Source of the DNA: CAYNUJ01 sp964573255
GTDB taxonomy: Bacteria > Bacteroidota > Ignavibacteria > Ignavibacteriales > Melioribacteraceae
NCBI GenBank assembly: GCA_964573255.1
Contig: CAZNJB010000006.1
Coordinates: forward strand, 41,223 to 105,222
Reading direction: 5' to 3'
DNA length: 64,000 bases
Shown here: positions 1 to 8,432 of the stretch, piece after piece
Layout: each line of letters starts with the position of its first letter
Numbering within the stretch: position 1 is the first letter of the stretch
Made by a program: the position numbers and the translations under genes
Notes under the pieces: generated by a model
The model's input: the letters and a program-made list of their open reading frames with translations, nothing else
Database searches by the model: none
Told to the model about the DNA's origin: nothing

Positions 1-721
1 CTACTGCATTCGCTTCCGGACTCAATTTCGAAAACAACTTCGATTTTGCTTCTCTGTATGCTTCGAATGTTTTGTGGTAATCGAGATGATCGGAAGTAAT
101 ATTTGTAAATATTGCAGTATGAAAGTTCAAATCATCTACCCTGAGTAATTCAATGGAATGTGATGAAACTTCCATTACGGCATATTCGCATCCTTCTGAA
201 ATCATTTCGGCAAGGAGTTTATTTATAACGTGAGCTTCTGGAGTAGTCCTATCGGCGACATATTCCTTGTTACCTACAATATATTTATTAGTACCGATCA
301 ATCCGCATTTTTTACCGGCAGTTTCAATTATATTTTTAATAAAAAACGTTGTTGTAGTCTTTCCCTTTGTACCGGTAACTCCAATAAGTTTTAATTTCGA
401 AGAAGGATTGCCATATAAATTGTTTGATAATTGTGAAAGCGCCTTTCTTGAATTTTGAACTACAATCTTTACAGTATCGTTTACTATAAATAATTCGCCC
501 GGAACTTTCGAGTCGTCTTCAATAACTACTGCAGCCGCTCCTCTGCTTATAGCTTCGGGAATGTAATCATGACCGTCAACATTAAATCCCTTGATAGCAA
601 CAAAAATAGATTTTTCTTTTACTTTTCTCGAATCTATTTCGATGCTTTCAATCTCTTTAGTTTCTGCACTTCCGCTTACATGAATAACATCAACGCTATT
701 TAATAATTGACCTAAATTCAT
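1..721 (-). CDS. murE: UDP-N-acetylmuramyl-tripeptide synthetase MurE (partial, C-terminus beyond window)
   Basis: Mur ligase that adds the third amino acid (usually meso-diaminopimelate) to UDP-MurNAc-L-Ala-D-Glu in cytoplasmic peptidoglycan synthesis. The frame is open from the ATG at 721 to the window edge, giving about 240 of an expected ~490 residues. The N-terminal Mur ligase domain is visible (IDSRKVKEKSIFVAIKG), followed by the ATP-binding P-loop GVTGTKGKTTT near residue 110 and the central-domain stretch EVSSHSIEL. Residues that set the choice between DAP and lysine lie outside the window. The start is 6 bases after the ftsI stop, so it is the next gene of the dcw cluster. Confidence 0.93.
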   Translation of the reverse strand, partial: MNLGQLLNSVDVIHVSGSAETKEIESIEIDSRKVKEKSIFVAIKGFNVDGHDYIPEAISRGAAAVVIEDDSKVPGELFIVNDTVKIVVQNSRKALSQLSNNLYGNPSSKLKLIGVTGTKGKTTTTFFIKNIIETAGKKCGLIGTNKYIVGNKEYVADRTTPEAHVINKLLAEMISEGCEYAVMEVSSHSIELLRVDDLNFHTAIFTNITSDHLDYHKTFEAYREAKSKLFSKLSPEANAV

Positions 722-727
722 ACCACA

Positions 728-2710
728 TCATCTATCACACTTTAATGTTAAAATCTTCCCTGCTACAATTTTTTTCCCCGGCGCAATACTCTGCCAAACA
801 ACTTTACCGGCACCTTTAATATTAACCTTCAACCCGGTGGGCGATATTAAAGCTAAGGCTCTCCGCAGCGGTTTACCTATTAAATTCGGCATTGTAAATC
901 TTCTGGTCGATTCGTTAATTTTTATTTTTTGTTTCATCGGTGCAGGATTAGCATGTTTAATAATGTTACTTTTTCCCGCTGCAAGATTAATTGTATAAAA
1001 ATCCCTTCTATCAATTTTTCTATCAATATCATGCTTAAATTTGGAGAACCGAATATCAGTATCAACAATTCTTTCAGCAATATTTTTGAATATCGGTGCC
1101 GCTACTTGTCCGCCGTATTTTCCCTTTTTAGGAGATTGAATCCAAATAAAGCAAACTACTTGCGGCTCTTCAACTGGAAAGAATCCGATAAAAGAAGAGT
1201 TGTATTCGGTATTCGAATATGAACCATTTACAAAACGGTGGGAAGTTCCCGTCTTACCTCCAACACTAATATTTTTTAATTGAGCCTTAGTACCTGTTCC
1301 GTTTTCAACAACACCTTCCATAAGCTCAATTATTTTTCTGGATGTGTTTTCGGAAATAACTCTTCTTATTTTCTCCGGTTGAAATACCTCTTCCACCATT
1401 CCGTTTCTGTTTACAATTTTCTTGATTATTTGCGGTTTGTAAAGAACACCGCCGTTTACTAGTGCAGCATAAGCTAATGTTAATTGCAAAGGTGTAACGG
1501 CAATTTCGTAACCGTGAGAAATAAAAGCCTTACTCAACTTTGAATAATTCTTCGGTTTCTTAAGTTTTCCTCTGACTTCACCAGGTAAATCAATATGAGT
1601 TGCATTACCGAATCCAAAATCCCGCAAATACTTGTAAAACTTATTATCATCAATTCTAGTACTAAGCTTTACAACTCCTACATTACTGGAATGTTCCAGC
1701 ACTTCCCTGACAGTTAATTTATCAAAAGAATGTGTATCGCGTATCCATCTTCCGTGAAATCTAAATTTCCCGTTTTCAGTATTGATAACTTCGTTTAATT
1801 TAACGAGATTCTCCTCGAGCAACATCGCCATAAAGACAGATTTTATTGTTGAACCCGGCTCATAAATATCGCTGATGGCTCTATTTCTTCTATTAGAATC
1901 GCTGAATAAATTATAGTTGGCGGGGTCGAAATTAGGGATGTTCGATAATGCTAAAATTTCACCGTTGTTTGGATTGAGAATAATACCGACCGCAGCTTCC
2001 CCGCCAAATTTATTAAATCCCTTTAGAAGTTCTTCTTCTAAGATGGATTGATAATTCTTATCAATCGTTAGAACAACATTTTTTCCGTCTATCGCAGGTT
2101 GAGATATCTCTTCTTTTATTCCTACAATATTTTGCGCAGCATCTCTTTCAAGAATTAATTTTCCATCTTTTCCTTTTAAATAATCATTTAATTGGCTTTC
2201 TATTCCGTTAACACCAATCATTTCTTTATTCACATATCCTAAAATATGTGAAGCCATACTTCCATAGGGATATATTCTGGTATTATCTTCCTCATAATAG
2301 AGCCTGTCGCATTTGAACTTTTCAAGAACTTTGATATACTTTTTAGAAACCTTTTCTTCCAAACAGACTCTTTTCTTACCCGAATTAATTAAATCCAAAT
2401 AGTGCTTTACCGGCTTATTGAAAACTTCGCTGAACTTTTTAGCAATTACGCTATCGGGCACTTTATTTTTCTTCATTCTATTGTCGACGAAGTAGGAAAT
2501 TTCATTTTTAGAATAAGCCAGCAATTCATTATTCCGGTCGAATATTTTTCCTCTTTCTGCTTTAACACTTTTGGGTTTGTTCTGCTGTTTAAGAGCAATC
2601 AGTGAATATTTATCATGTTGCTTAATTTGAATTGTATAGAGTTTTGCCACTAACGTAAAAAACGCCAGAATAATGAAGAAGAATATTAAATATGCCCGGG
2701 CTTTAATCAT
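728..2710 (-). CDS. ftsI: Class B penicillin-binding protein (FtsI/PBP3-type transpeptidase) with PASTA domain
   Basis: Septal peptidoglycan transpeptidase anchored in the inner membrane, 660 residues. One transmembrane helix lies at about residues 6-24, then the PBP dimerisation domain, then the transpeptidase domain with all three signature motifs: S287-T-I-K (nucleophile Ser287), S341-S-N and K486-T-G-T. A single PASTA domain forms the last ~55 residues (from about MPNLIGKPL), which makes it resemble SpoVD/PBP2x-type proteins more than E. coli FtsI. Its start overlaps the upstream FtsL-like gene by 8 bases, so translation is probably coupled. Context between mraZ-rsmH and murE supports a division role. 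Confidence 0.94.
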   Translation of the reverse strand: MIKARAYLIFFFIILAFFTLVAKLYTIQIKQHDKYSLIALKQQNKPKSVKAERGKIFDRNNELLAYSKNEISYFVDNRMKKNKVPDSVIAKKFSEVFNKPVKHYLDLINSGKKRVCLEEKVSKKYIKVLEKFKCDRLYYEEDNTRIYPYGSMASHILGYVNKEMIGVNGIESQLNDYLKGKDGKLILERDAAQNIVGIKEEISQPAIDGKNVVLTIDKNYQSILEEELLKGFNKFGGEAAVGIILNPNNGEILALSNIPNFDPANYNLFSDSNRRNRAISDIYEPGSTIKSVFMAMLLEENLVKLNEVINTENGKFRFHGRWIRDTHSFDKLTVREVLEHSSNVGVVKLSTRIDDNKFYKYLRDFGFGNATHIDLPGEVRGKLKKPKNYSKLSKAFISHGYEIAVTPLQLTLAYAALVNGGVLYKPQIIKKIVNRNGMVEEVFQPEKIRRVISENTSRKIIELMEGVVENGTGTKAQLKNISVGGKTGTSHRFVNGSYSNTEYNSSFIGFFPVEEPQVVCFIWIQSPKKGKYGGQVAAPIFKNIAERIVDTDIRFSKFKHDIDRKIDRRDFYTINLAAGKSNIIKHANPAPMKQKIKINESTRRFTMPNLIGKPLRRALALISPTGLKVNIKGAGKVVWQSIAPGKKIVAGKILTLKCDR

Positions 2711-3029
2711 ATTTCTTTTCTACAATTTGCACAATTTTTTTAGCTCTAGAATGATTTATATAAATTTTCTCGAATGGTTTAGCGGCTTTAACCAGACCGA
2801 GATTCTTATTCGCCAAACGGCTAATTCTTTCTTTTGAGATTAGTTTTTGAATTTCGACCAGTTTATCTTCCAAACGATCTTTTGCCAATAAAAGGTCGTT
2901 TTCAAGCACATTTTTATTTTTTGTTAACATCCGGATGCTGTTAGAAAAATATAACTGCGTAAAGAGTCCACCCGTGATTAATATTGCGAAAAGGATGAAC
3001 CGTTTTAAATAAGATTTTTCATTTTTCAT
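2703..3029 (-). CDS. FtsL-like single-span division protein
   Basis: A 108-residue protein with one transmembrane segment at about residues 10-28 and a periplasmic helix of coiled-coil character (residues ~35-75, rich in Leu, Glu and Lys heptads). This is the architecture of FtsL, which with FtsB and FtsQ scaffolds the septal synthase. FtsL sequences diverge too far for a motif-based call; position between rsmH and ftsI is the main argument, as ftsL sits exactly there in most dcw clusters. It overlaps rsmH by 4 bases and ftsI by 8. Confidence 0.7.
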   Translation of the reverse strand: MKNEKSYLKRFILFAILITGGLFTQLYFSNSIRMLTKNKNVLENDLLLAKDRLEDKLVEIQKLISKERISRLANKNLGLVKAAKPFEKIYINHSRAKKIVQIVEKKYD

Positions 3030-3946
3030 AATCTTTCCGCTACCCTTAATTTAGCCGAACGAGATCTAAAATTTGAATCGATCTCATTCTTCGAAGGAAT
3101 AATTGGTTTTTTAGTGATAATTTTCAATCTGCTTTCTTTATCACATTTGCATACGGGAAATTCCGGTGGACAAATACAGCTCAAACTTTCGTACTTAAAC
3201 GCCTCCTTAACAATTCTATCTTCCAGTGAATGAAAAGATATAACAGCGATCCTTCCGCCCGGTTTTAATAGATCAACTGCTTTTTTGAGGAATAATTTTA
3301 ATTCTTCCAATTCGTTATTTACTTCTATTCTTAATGCTTGGAATACTCTTGAGAGGGATTTATTTAAAAAATTAGGTGGAACTAATTCCTCAATTATTCT
3401 CTTCAGTTCACCGGTTGTTTCAATTTTTTTTTCAAGTCTTTTAGCACAAATTCTAGAAGCAATTTTTCGGGATTTTTTTTCCTCCCCGTATTCGAATAAT
3501 ATTCTTGCAATTTCTTTCTCCGGATAATTATTTAATATATCCGCAGCCTTAAGTTCGGAATTCCTATCCATGCGCAGATCCAGAGGTGCGTCTTCCCTGT
3601 AAGTAAAACCTTTATCCGCATTATCTAGTTGAAAGGAAGATACCCCCAGGTCTGCCAGGATACCATCAAACTTGTCAATGAACATTATCTTTGAAATTTT
3701 ATCTATATTCGTAAAAGAAGTTAGAAAGGGTTCAAACCTTTCTTCCCCGGCAAACTTTTTTTTACAATAATTAAAGGCTTCTTCGTCCTTATCGCTTGCA
3801 ATAAGTCTGCCGTGTCTGTTCAATTTCTTCAGTATTCCGGTCGAGTGACCGCCGAAACCTAATGTCGCGTCGAAATATATACCCGATTTATTAGTAACCA
3901 GTAAATTGATTGATTCATCTAATAAAACCGGCTCGTGAATAATCAT
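3026..3946 (-). CDS. rsmH: 16S rRNA (cytosine-1402 N4) methyltransferase RsmH
   Basis: SAM-dependent methyltransferase (formerly MraW) that modifies C1402 of 16S rRNA in the ribosomal P site. The 306-residue length is normal. Visible signatures are HEPVLLDE at the N-terminus, the SAM-binding DATLGFGGHS at about 26-35, GILADLGVSSFQLD at about 93-107 and VISFHSLEDRIVK near 225. A Cys-rich loop (CICPPEFPVCKC) follows, as in the family. Stop and start codons overlap neighbouring mraZ and the FtsL-like gene by 4 bases each. Confidence 0.96.
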   Translation of the reverse strand: MIIHEPVLLDESINLLVTNKSGIYFDATLGFGGHSTGILKKLNRHGRLIASDKDEEAFNYCKKKFAGEERFEPFLTSFTNIDKISKIMFIDKFDGILADLGVSSFQLDNADKGFTYREDAPLDLRMDRNSELKAADILNNYPEKEIARILFEYGEEKKSRKIASRICAKRLEKKIETTGELKRIIEELVPPNFLNKSLSRVFQALRIEVNNELEELKLFLKKAVDLLKPGGRIAVISFHSLEDRIVKEAFKYESLSCICPPEFPVCKCDKESRLKIITKKPIIPSKNEIDSNFRSRSAKLRVAERL

Positions 3947-4395
3947 TTTGATATGTTCATCACTTCACTTGCTATCTCAGAGTAAAGAGCTTCATTCTCC
4001 TCAATATATTGCCTATAGATTTCCGGGTTCCAGATCTCAATTTTTTTTACTGCTCCGAGAATGAATACTTCTTTTTCGATTCCGGCATATTGGATAAGAT
4101 TTTTGGGCACCAAAAGTCTGGATTGGGTATCCATTTTATCTTCCGCCGCCTGTTGAAGGAACATTCTGACGAACATCGCTTCTTTAGGGTCAAAAGTGTT
4201 GAGTTTCTCCAATTTGCTCGCCACCAATTCATTCCATTGATCCAGCGGGTAAACGTCAATACATTTTGCCGTTCCCCTGGTCATTATGAAAGTTTCATTT
4301 GCCTCCGGTTTGAGTGATTTTCTCAACTTTGCCGGAATGGCAATTCTGCCTTTCGAATCAAGGTTATATGTAAAACTTCCTATAAACATCAACAT
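3943..4395 (-). CDS. mraZ: Transcriptional regulator MraZ
   Basis: Nucleoid-associated regulator that represses its own dcw operon. At 150 residues it has two AbrB-like SpoVT folds, each with the family motif: DSKGRIAIPAKLR near residue 14 and DTQSRLLVPKNL near residue 88. The annotated ATG (MLMFIGSF) is 10 bases from a pair of decamer repeats expected to be its operator; the internal ATG two codons later (4389) is nearly as good because family members commonly begin MFxG. It heads the minus-strand cluster mraZ-rsmH-ftsL-ftsI-murE. Confidence 0.94.
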   Translation of the reverse strand: MLMFIGSFTYNLDSKGRIAIPAKLRKSLKPEANETFIMTRGTAKCIDVYPLDQWNELVASKLEKLNTFDPKEAMFVRMFLQQAAEDKMDTQSRLLVPKNLIQYAGIEKEVFILGAVKKIEIWNPEIYRQYIEENEALYSEIASEVMNISK

Positions 4396-4405
4396 TCACG
4401 TGGTT

Positions 4406-4425
4406 TTTTCAACACTTTTCCCCAC
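4406..4425 (-). promoter_or_regulatory. MraZ-type operator: two adjacent 10-bp repeats
   Basis: Read on the minus strand, GTGGGGAAAA is followed directly by GTGTTGAAAA. MraZ is known to bind TGGG-type repeats spaced by 10 bp upstream of mraZ in E. coli, Mycoplasma and others. Only the first repeat keeps the full TGGG core; a third copy was not found. The site lies just downstream of the predicted transcription start, fitting repression. Confidence 0.6.
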
Positions 4426-4432
4426 ACATCTG

Positions 4433-4464
4433 CAAAATAATGTTTTTTATAGGCTAAAGTCAAG
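4433..4464 (-). promoter_or_regulatory. Candidate promoter of the mraZ (dcw) cluster
   Basis: Minus strand: CTTG (-33), 20-base spacer, TTATTTTG (-7), one mismatch from the Bacteroidota form TTTG-N19-21-TAnnTTTG. The start would fall near 4427, right next to the MraZ boxes. Confidence 0.4.
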
Positions 4465-4577
4465 CATTTTTATAAAAAAATTTTGATTCGCGTCCTCCCT
4501 CCGCTATTTCCTATAAAGATTATTCAATCTTCTTCGATAATTAGAAAAGTGAAAACATCAACAATTTTTGGTCTCAT

Positions 4578-7004
4578 ATGCAATTTGAATTCCGAATAAA
4601 CCTCCTAAACGGGGTAATAGAATCCGAAGACAGTAATTTCTTTTTAGCTACAGAGTTTAAGAAGAACGACCTAAAAACACTCGCCCCACACAAAATTTTT
4701 CCCGATAGGGATTTTTATCAATCTATTGTCGCTCGGTTTAATTCCCGTTCTTCCGAAAAAGTCCACTTCTATAATTATTTATATACTATTGATGCAAGAA
4801 GAATCCGTGTAACCGGAACTGCAATCAGATATGAGGAAGGGTTTTTATTCAGATGCAGAAGAGAAAAAATAAAGGATGCGACATTTGTCGAATTCGAACA
4901 GAAGAATTCATTACTTACAGCCATTAATAAATCCGCAGAATTATTTTTATCCCAGCTGAATTGGAAAAATGTGATTTATAAAACATTACAATTAATTTCC
5001 AGAGCAGGGAATTTTTCTTCAGTTAGACTGTGGCAATTTACTCGGGATAACGAAAAAAGATTAACCCTATTATTAAAAGGTACTAACAATTCCAATTCAT
5101 TTAGTTTTATAAACAAAGAAATTCAAAGCAAGAATTTTGAACCTTACCTTATTAGATTAAAAAAGAATGAGAGCATAATAAGTCTTCACCCGGTGAATTT
5201 GCTCGATAACAATCACAAATCCGAACTTTTCATTCCAGTAATTATCGAAAAATCAATCTGGGGAGCTTTGGAAATTCTGGATATAAATGAGAGGAGATGG
5301 AGTTCCGATGAGATAACCGCAATCGAATCTTTTGCAAAAATTTTAGCATCTGCTATCAGAAGTTATTCTATAAATAAAAAATTAGAAGAAACTCAGAAAA
5401 AATTAAATTTAATAACACACACTACACGAAGCGTTTTTTACAGCCGCAAGATAGATCAAGATGGATTTGATTACATTTCCCCTTCATACAAAAGTTTGGT
5501 AAAAGGAAACGGAGATAATGATCCAATAGATATTATCAACGATTTGGTTCTTGAAAAAGATAAAAAGAGAATAGTTTATCGGGATGAAAATACAAATATT
5601 CAATTGGTTTCCGATTCAGAGAAACCATTATATATTATGGACAAAAAGTTTCCGTGGTATGATGAGAATGGCAGGACATACGGGGTAATAGGAATACTTC
5701 AGGATATCACCGAAACGATGGAGCATCAAATACAATTAACAAGAAATAATAAGGTATTAAATGCAGTTAATAATTTCACTCAGTTAGTTTTAAATAAAAA
5801 AGATCCGGATACAAACCTGAATAGACTTCTGAAATACATTGGAGAAGCTGTAGAAACCGACAGAGTATTTCTATTCACAAAAAATGAAAACACTTCGAAA
5901 TTTTCACTAAACTCATTTTGGTTCAATAATAAATTCAATGAAGAAGAAAGTGACATTTATGAATTAGAATTCTCACAAGAAGAGATTGACTCCTTGAGCC
6001 AAAAACTTTCGAGCGGAAGAGCTGTAATCAGCGAACAAAATAAATTAAATAGAGGAGCAAAATCCTCCTTAATTCTTCCGATATTCAAGAATAACTCTCT
6101 CTATGCCTTCTTAGGATTTGATGAATTTAAGAGCAAAAGAGAATGGACTAAGGCAGAACAGGATGCTCTCGGTATTGCAGCAAAAGTAATAGGAGCTTCT
6201 TTTGAACTAACGGATTATATTTCAGAATTAATAATTGCCAAGAAAGAAGCACAAAAATCGGATAGATTGAAATCGGAATTTATATCTCAGATTTCGCACG
6301 AAATACGTTCACCTTTAAATATTATTATGTCATTTCTCGGAATGATGTGGGAAGAACTGAGAGAAACAAATCGAGAAGAAATTACCGACATATACGATAC
6401 AATCCAAAAAGCATCCAAAAGATTGGTTAGATCAGTTGACTTGTTAATTGAGGCAAGTACAATTCAATCCGGTATGTACGATGCAAATTTCGAAAAATTT
6501 GACTTCATTGAAGATATAGTTCACCCATTATTCGTAACCAATAAACCGAAGAGCGAAAAGAAAAAGGTTTTATTATTAAGAGAATCATCCAGTCTGGAAA
6601 GAACTGTTTTCGGAGATAAAAAAAGCCTTTTTGCAATGATGGATAATTTACTGAGCAATGCAATAAAGTATACTGATGAAGGTCATATTAAAGTGATTGA
6701 TTATAACGAGGGGAATAATATTATAATAGAGATAGAGGATACAGGCAGAGGAATTTCTCCTGAATATCTTTCAAAAATGTATTTTCCCTTTACTCAGGAA
6801 TCTGAAGGACTGGATAGATCTGATGACGGATTAGGTTTGGGAATGTTTATCGTAAAAAAATATTGTGAAATAAACAATGTCGAACTATCGGTGGACAGCA
6901 AAGTATCCGAAGGCACCAAGTTCACAATTAAGATTCCATTAGCAAAATTCAAAGATAGTAACTGCGAAGCTCAAAATTCATTAAGTAAATTTAGAGCCGG
7001 CTAG
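4578..7004 (+). CDS. Cytosolic hybrid PAS/GAF sensor histidine kinase
   Basis: An 808-residue kinase with no transmembrane segment, so it senses a cytosolic signal. Order of domains: an N-terminal PAS-like region (1-~100), a GAF-like region (~110-265), a PAS domain (~275-390, ending in GILQDITE), a second GAF (~395-555), a HisKA dimerisation domain with phospho-acceptor His574 in QISHEIRSPLN, and an HATPase_c domain with the N-box DNLLSNAIKYT, G1 box EDTGRGI and G2 box DGLGLGMFIVKKY. No receiver domain and no adjacent response regulator, so its partner is unknown. It runs opposite to mraZ. The last three codons and stop lie inside the oppositely oriented tRNA-Thr gene. Confidence 0.88.
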   Translation: MQFEFRINLLNGVIESEDSNFFLATEFKKNDLKTLAPHKIFPDRDFYQSIVARFNSRSSEKVHFYNYLYTIDARRIRVTGTAIRYEEGFLFRCRREKIKDATFVEFEQKNSLLTAINKSAELFLSQLNWKNVIYKTLQLISRAGNFSSVRLWQFTRDNEKRLTLLLKGTNNSNSFSFINKEIQSKNFEPYLIRLKKNESIISLHPVNLLDNNHKSELFIPVIIEKSIWGALEILDINERRWSSDEITAIESFAKILASAIRSYSINKKLEETQKKLNLITHTTRSVFYSRKIDQDGFDYISPSYKSLVKGNGDNDPIDIINDLVLEKDKKRIVYRDENTNIQLVSDSEKPLYIMDKKFPWYDENGRTYGVIGILQDITETMEHQIQLTRNNKVLNAVNNFTQLVLNKKDPDTNLNRLLKYIGEAVETDRVFLFTKNENTSKFSLNSFWFNNKFNEEESDIYELEFSQEEIDSLSQKLSSGRAVISEQNKLNRGAKSSLILPIFKNNSLYAFLGFDEFKSKREWTKAEQDALGIAAKVIGASFELTDYISELIIAKKEAQKSDRLKSEFISQISHEIRSPLNIIMSFLGMMWEELRETNREEITDIYDTIQKASKRLVRSVDLLIEASTIQSGMYDANFEKFDFIEDIVHPLFVTNKPKSEKKKVLLLRESSSLERTVFGDKKSLFAMMDNLLSNAIKYTDEGHIKVIDYNEGNNIIIEIEDTGRGISPEYLSKMYFPFTQESEGLDRSDDGLGLGMFIVKKYCEINNVELSVDSKVSEGTKFTIKIPLAKFKDSNCEAQNSLSKFRAG

Positions 7005-7067
7005 CGGACTTGAACCGCTGACCTATTCATTACGAGTGAATTGCTCTACCAACTGAGCTAAGCCGGC
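6995..7067 (-). tRNA. tRNA-Thr (anticodon CGT)
   Basis: A 73-base cloverleaf on the minus strand: acceptor GCCGGCT pairs with AGCCGGC, D-arm GCTCAGTTGGTAGAGC, anticodon arm ATTCA-CTCGTAA-TGAAT with CGT at 34-36, and T-arm with GGTTCAAGTCC. The discriminator base is U and CCA is not encoded. It starts 10 bases after the stop of a tiny basic-protein gene and probably shares its transcript. Its 3' end overlaps the last 10 bases of the plus-strand histidine kinase. Confidence 0.95.
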
Positions 7068-7077
7068 TAATAAGAAA

Positions 7078-7173
7078 TTATTTCAATTTCTTTTTGTGTC
7101 TGTTCTTACGCAATCTCTTTTTTCTTTTATGCGTCGCCATTTTATGACGTTTTCTTTTTTTACCGCTTGGCAT
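7078..7173 (-). CDS. Tiny basic AURKAIP1/COX24-type ribosomal protein
   Basis: A 31-residue reading frame, MPSGKKRKRHKMATHKRKK onward, ending RHKKKLK, of which about 20 residues are Lys, Arg or His. It matches my recollection of the short Bacteroidota proteins annotated as AURKAIP1/COX24-domain proteins, related to the mitochondrial small-subunit protein mS38. The start is well supported: GGAGG lies 8 bases before the ATG. It sits 14 bases after the zinc-ribbon/TPR gene and 10 bases before tRNA-Thr, in a translation-related minus-strand run. Role in the 30S subunit is inferred from the family, not shown here. Confidence 0.8.
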   Translation of the reverse strand: MPSGKKRKRHKMATHKRKKRLRKNRHKKKLK

Positions 7174-7187
7174 ATCAAAGCCTCCAA

Positions 7188-7898
7188 TTAGTTTTGATTA
7201 ATCAAATTCATTGCTTTCTTTGCTATATCCGCATTCGGATTTATATCCACGGCTTTCTTCCACCATTTCTTTGCTTCTTCAATATTACCCATAGCAGAAT
7301 TTACAATTCCAATATTAAAATTACCAATCTGGTGGCGTGGATTTATTTGAATTCCTTTTTTCATTGCCTTCAAGGCTTCATCATAATTGCTCAAACTATA
7401 ATAGCAGACTCCCATATCTATAAGCACATCGGGAGTATTCGGATATTTTGCTAAATATTGTTTATATCTCTCTATAGCTTTTTGATAAAAACCAGAATCG
7501 TTCAATAAATGTGCTAATTTCAATAAAGAATCGAAATCATTTGGATTGGCAGCAACGACAGATTCTAAGGTTTTTATATTTTGTAGAGCACTTAAGTCAA
7601 CGCCTGCATGAGGATTATTCTGTGAAAATTGCTGTTGCGTAGCATTAAAAGTGGGAGCCGGAGAATCGAATATTCCTGCAGAATATAAAATAACTATACC
7701 AACAATAACCAAACCTACCACAGAATAAACAATAGTCGAAGTATTGATTTGTTTGCCTGCAGAAGTAACATTTTTATTGCTGTGTTGGTTTTTCTTATTC
7801 TTTCCTTTTTTCAGGCTTGCACCACAGGAAGAACAGAAATTAGCAGTACTACTATTTTCTTCTCCGCAAACATTACAATAAATTAAACTTTTAGGCAT
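7188..7898 (-). CDS. Zinc-ribbon, single-span, TPR-repeat protein
   Basis: A 236-residue protein. The N-terminus holds a zinc ribbon CNVCGEENSSTANFCSSCG (two CxxC pairs, residues 8-26), followed by a basic linker, one transmembrane helix at about 55-75 and three or so TPR repeats (from ~105 to the end, with typical A-x-P-N and G-x-x-x-A spacing). The layout suggests a membrane-anchored protein with its TPRs in the periplasm and the ribbon in the cytosol. The specific function is not recognisable. Its ATG overlaps the final base of the HU stop codon, so the two are translationally linked. Confidence 0.75.
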   Translation of the reverse strand: MPKSLIYCNVCGEENSSTANFCSSCGASLKKGKNKKNQHSNKNVTSAGKQINTSTIVYSVVGLVIVGIVILYSAGIFDSPAPTFNATQQQFSQNNPHAGVDLSALQNIKTLESVVAANPNDFDSLLKLAHLLNDSGFYQKAIERYKQYLAKYPNTPDVLIDMGVCYYSLSNYDEALKAMKKGIQINPRHQIGNFNIGIVNSAMGNIEEAKKWWKKAVDINPNADIAKKAMNLINQN

Positions 7899-8212
7899 TA
7901 ATTATTTTCTCCGCTATTTCTCTCTAATTCCTTCATTCCCCTATCTACAGCATTTTTGAAATCCTTAGAGAATTTGAAAACCGGTACGTAGTGTTGTTCA
8001 ACAAAAACTTTTTCACCAGTTCTGGGGTTGCGAGCAAAGCGTGCATTTTTCTTTTTCACCTTGTAACTACCGAAACCTCTGATCTCTATTCCGTTTCCTT
8101 CCCGCAGGGCCTGTATTACCGTATTAAGAAATCCTTCTATAATAGCTTCGGTTTCTAATTTAGTAAGGCCAGTTCCGGCTGCTACTCTTTCAACGATGTC
8201 TGCTTTTGTCAT
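7898..8212 (-). CDS. HU/IHF-family DNA-binding protein
   Basis: Small DNA-bending nucleoid protein, 104 residues. The family signature GFGSYKVKKKNARFARNPRTGE (about 47-68) is present, with the intercalating Pro of RNP at the beta-arm tip. It begins MTKADIVERVAAGTGL, as HU proteins do, and has about 12 extra charged residues at the C-terminus (MKELERNSGENN) beyond the usual ~90. HU versus IHF subunit cannot be told from sequence alone. It is the first gene of the run that continues through the TPR gene, the tiny basic protein and tRNA-Thr. Confidence 0.93.
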   Translation of the reverse strand: MTKADIVERVAAGTGLTKLETEAIIEGFLNTVIQALREGNGIEIRGFGSYKVKKKNARFARNPRTGEKVFVEQHYVPVFKFSKDFKNAVDRGMKELERNSGENN

Positions 8213-8253
8213 TATAACCCCAATGAATGTTATATTTAAAAAAGTAAAGCTTC

Positions 8254-8284
8254 GAAATATATCAATTTACCTTCTAAAATCAAA
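8254..8284 (-). promoter_or_regulatory. Candidate promoter of the HU gene
   Basis: Minus strand: TTTG, 19-base spacer, TATATTTC, one mismatch from TTTG-N19-21-TAnnTTTG. The predicted start is about 35 bases before the HU ATG. Confidence 0.5.
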
Positions 8285-8351
8285 CCCACTTTTACGCTAT
8301 ATTATTATAATTAAATGAGTTAGCAAAAACCCTTAAAAATATCTCATTTTG

Positions 8352-8395
8352 AGACACGTGTCCAATATTAAACTTAATTGTTTGAACAAATGTCC
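8352..8395. promoter_or_regulatory. Two matched inverted repeats, possible activator sites
   Basis: AGACA-CG-TGTCC (8352-8363) and GAACA-AA-TGTCC (8384-8395) share the same 5-N2-5 layout and the half-site TGTCC. The first contains the perfect palindrome GACACGTGTC. Their centres are 32 bp apart, close to three helical turns, so both would face the same side of the DNA. They lie 55-65 bp before the candidate sigma-54 element, within the range used by enhancer-binding proteins. Confidence 0.4.
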
Positions 8396-8416
8396 GTTTT
8401 TGCCCTAAAATCGTTC

Positions 8417-8432
8417 TGGCACAACAATTGTT
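8417..8432 (+). promoter_or_regulatory. Candidate sigma-54 (RpoN) promoter
   Basis: TGGCAC-AACAA-TTGTT against the consensus TGGCAC-N5-TTGCW: the -24 block is perfect and spacing is exact, but the -12 GC is GT. A start near 8444 would leave a 27-base leader with GGGAGG before the ATG at 8471. Confidence 0.4.

Noticed and set aside
4446..4463. Sigma-70 promoter TTGACT/TATAAA for mraZ
   Set aside because: The two boxes are only 6 bases apart; the TTG-N20-TTATTTTG reading fits better.
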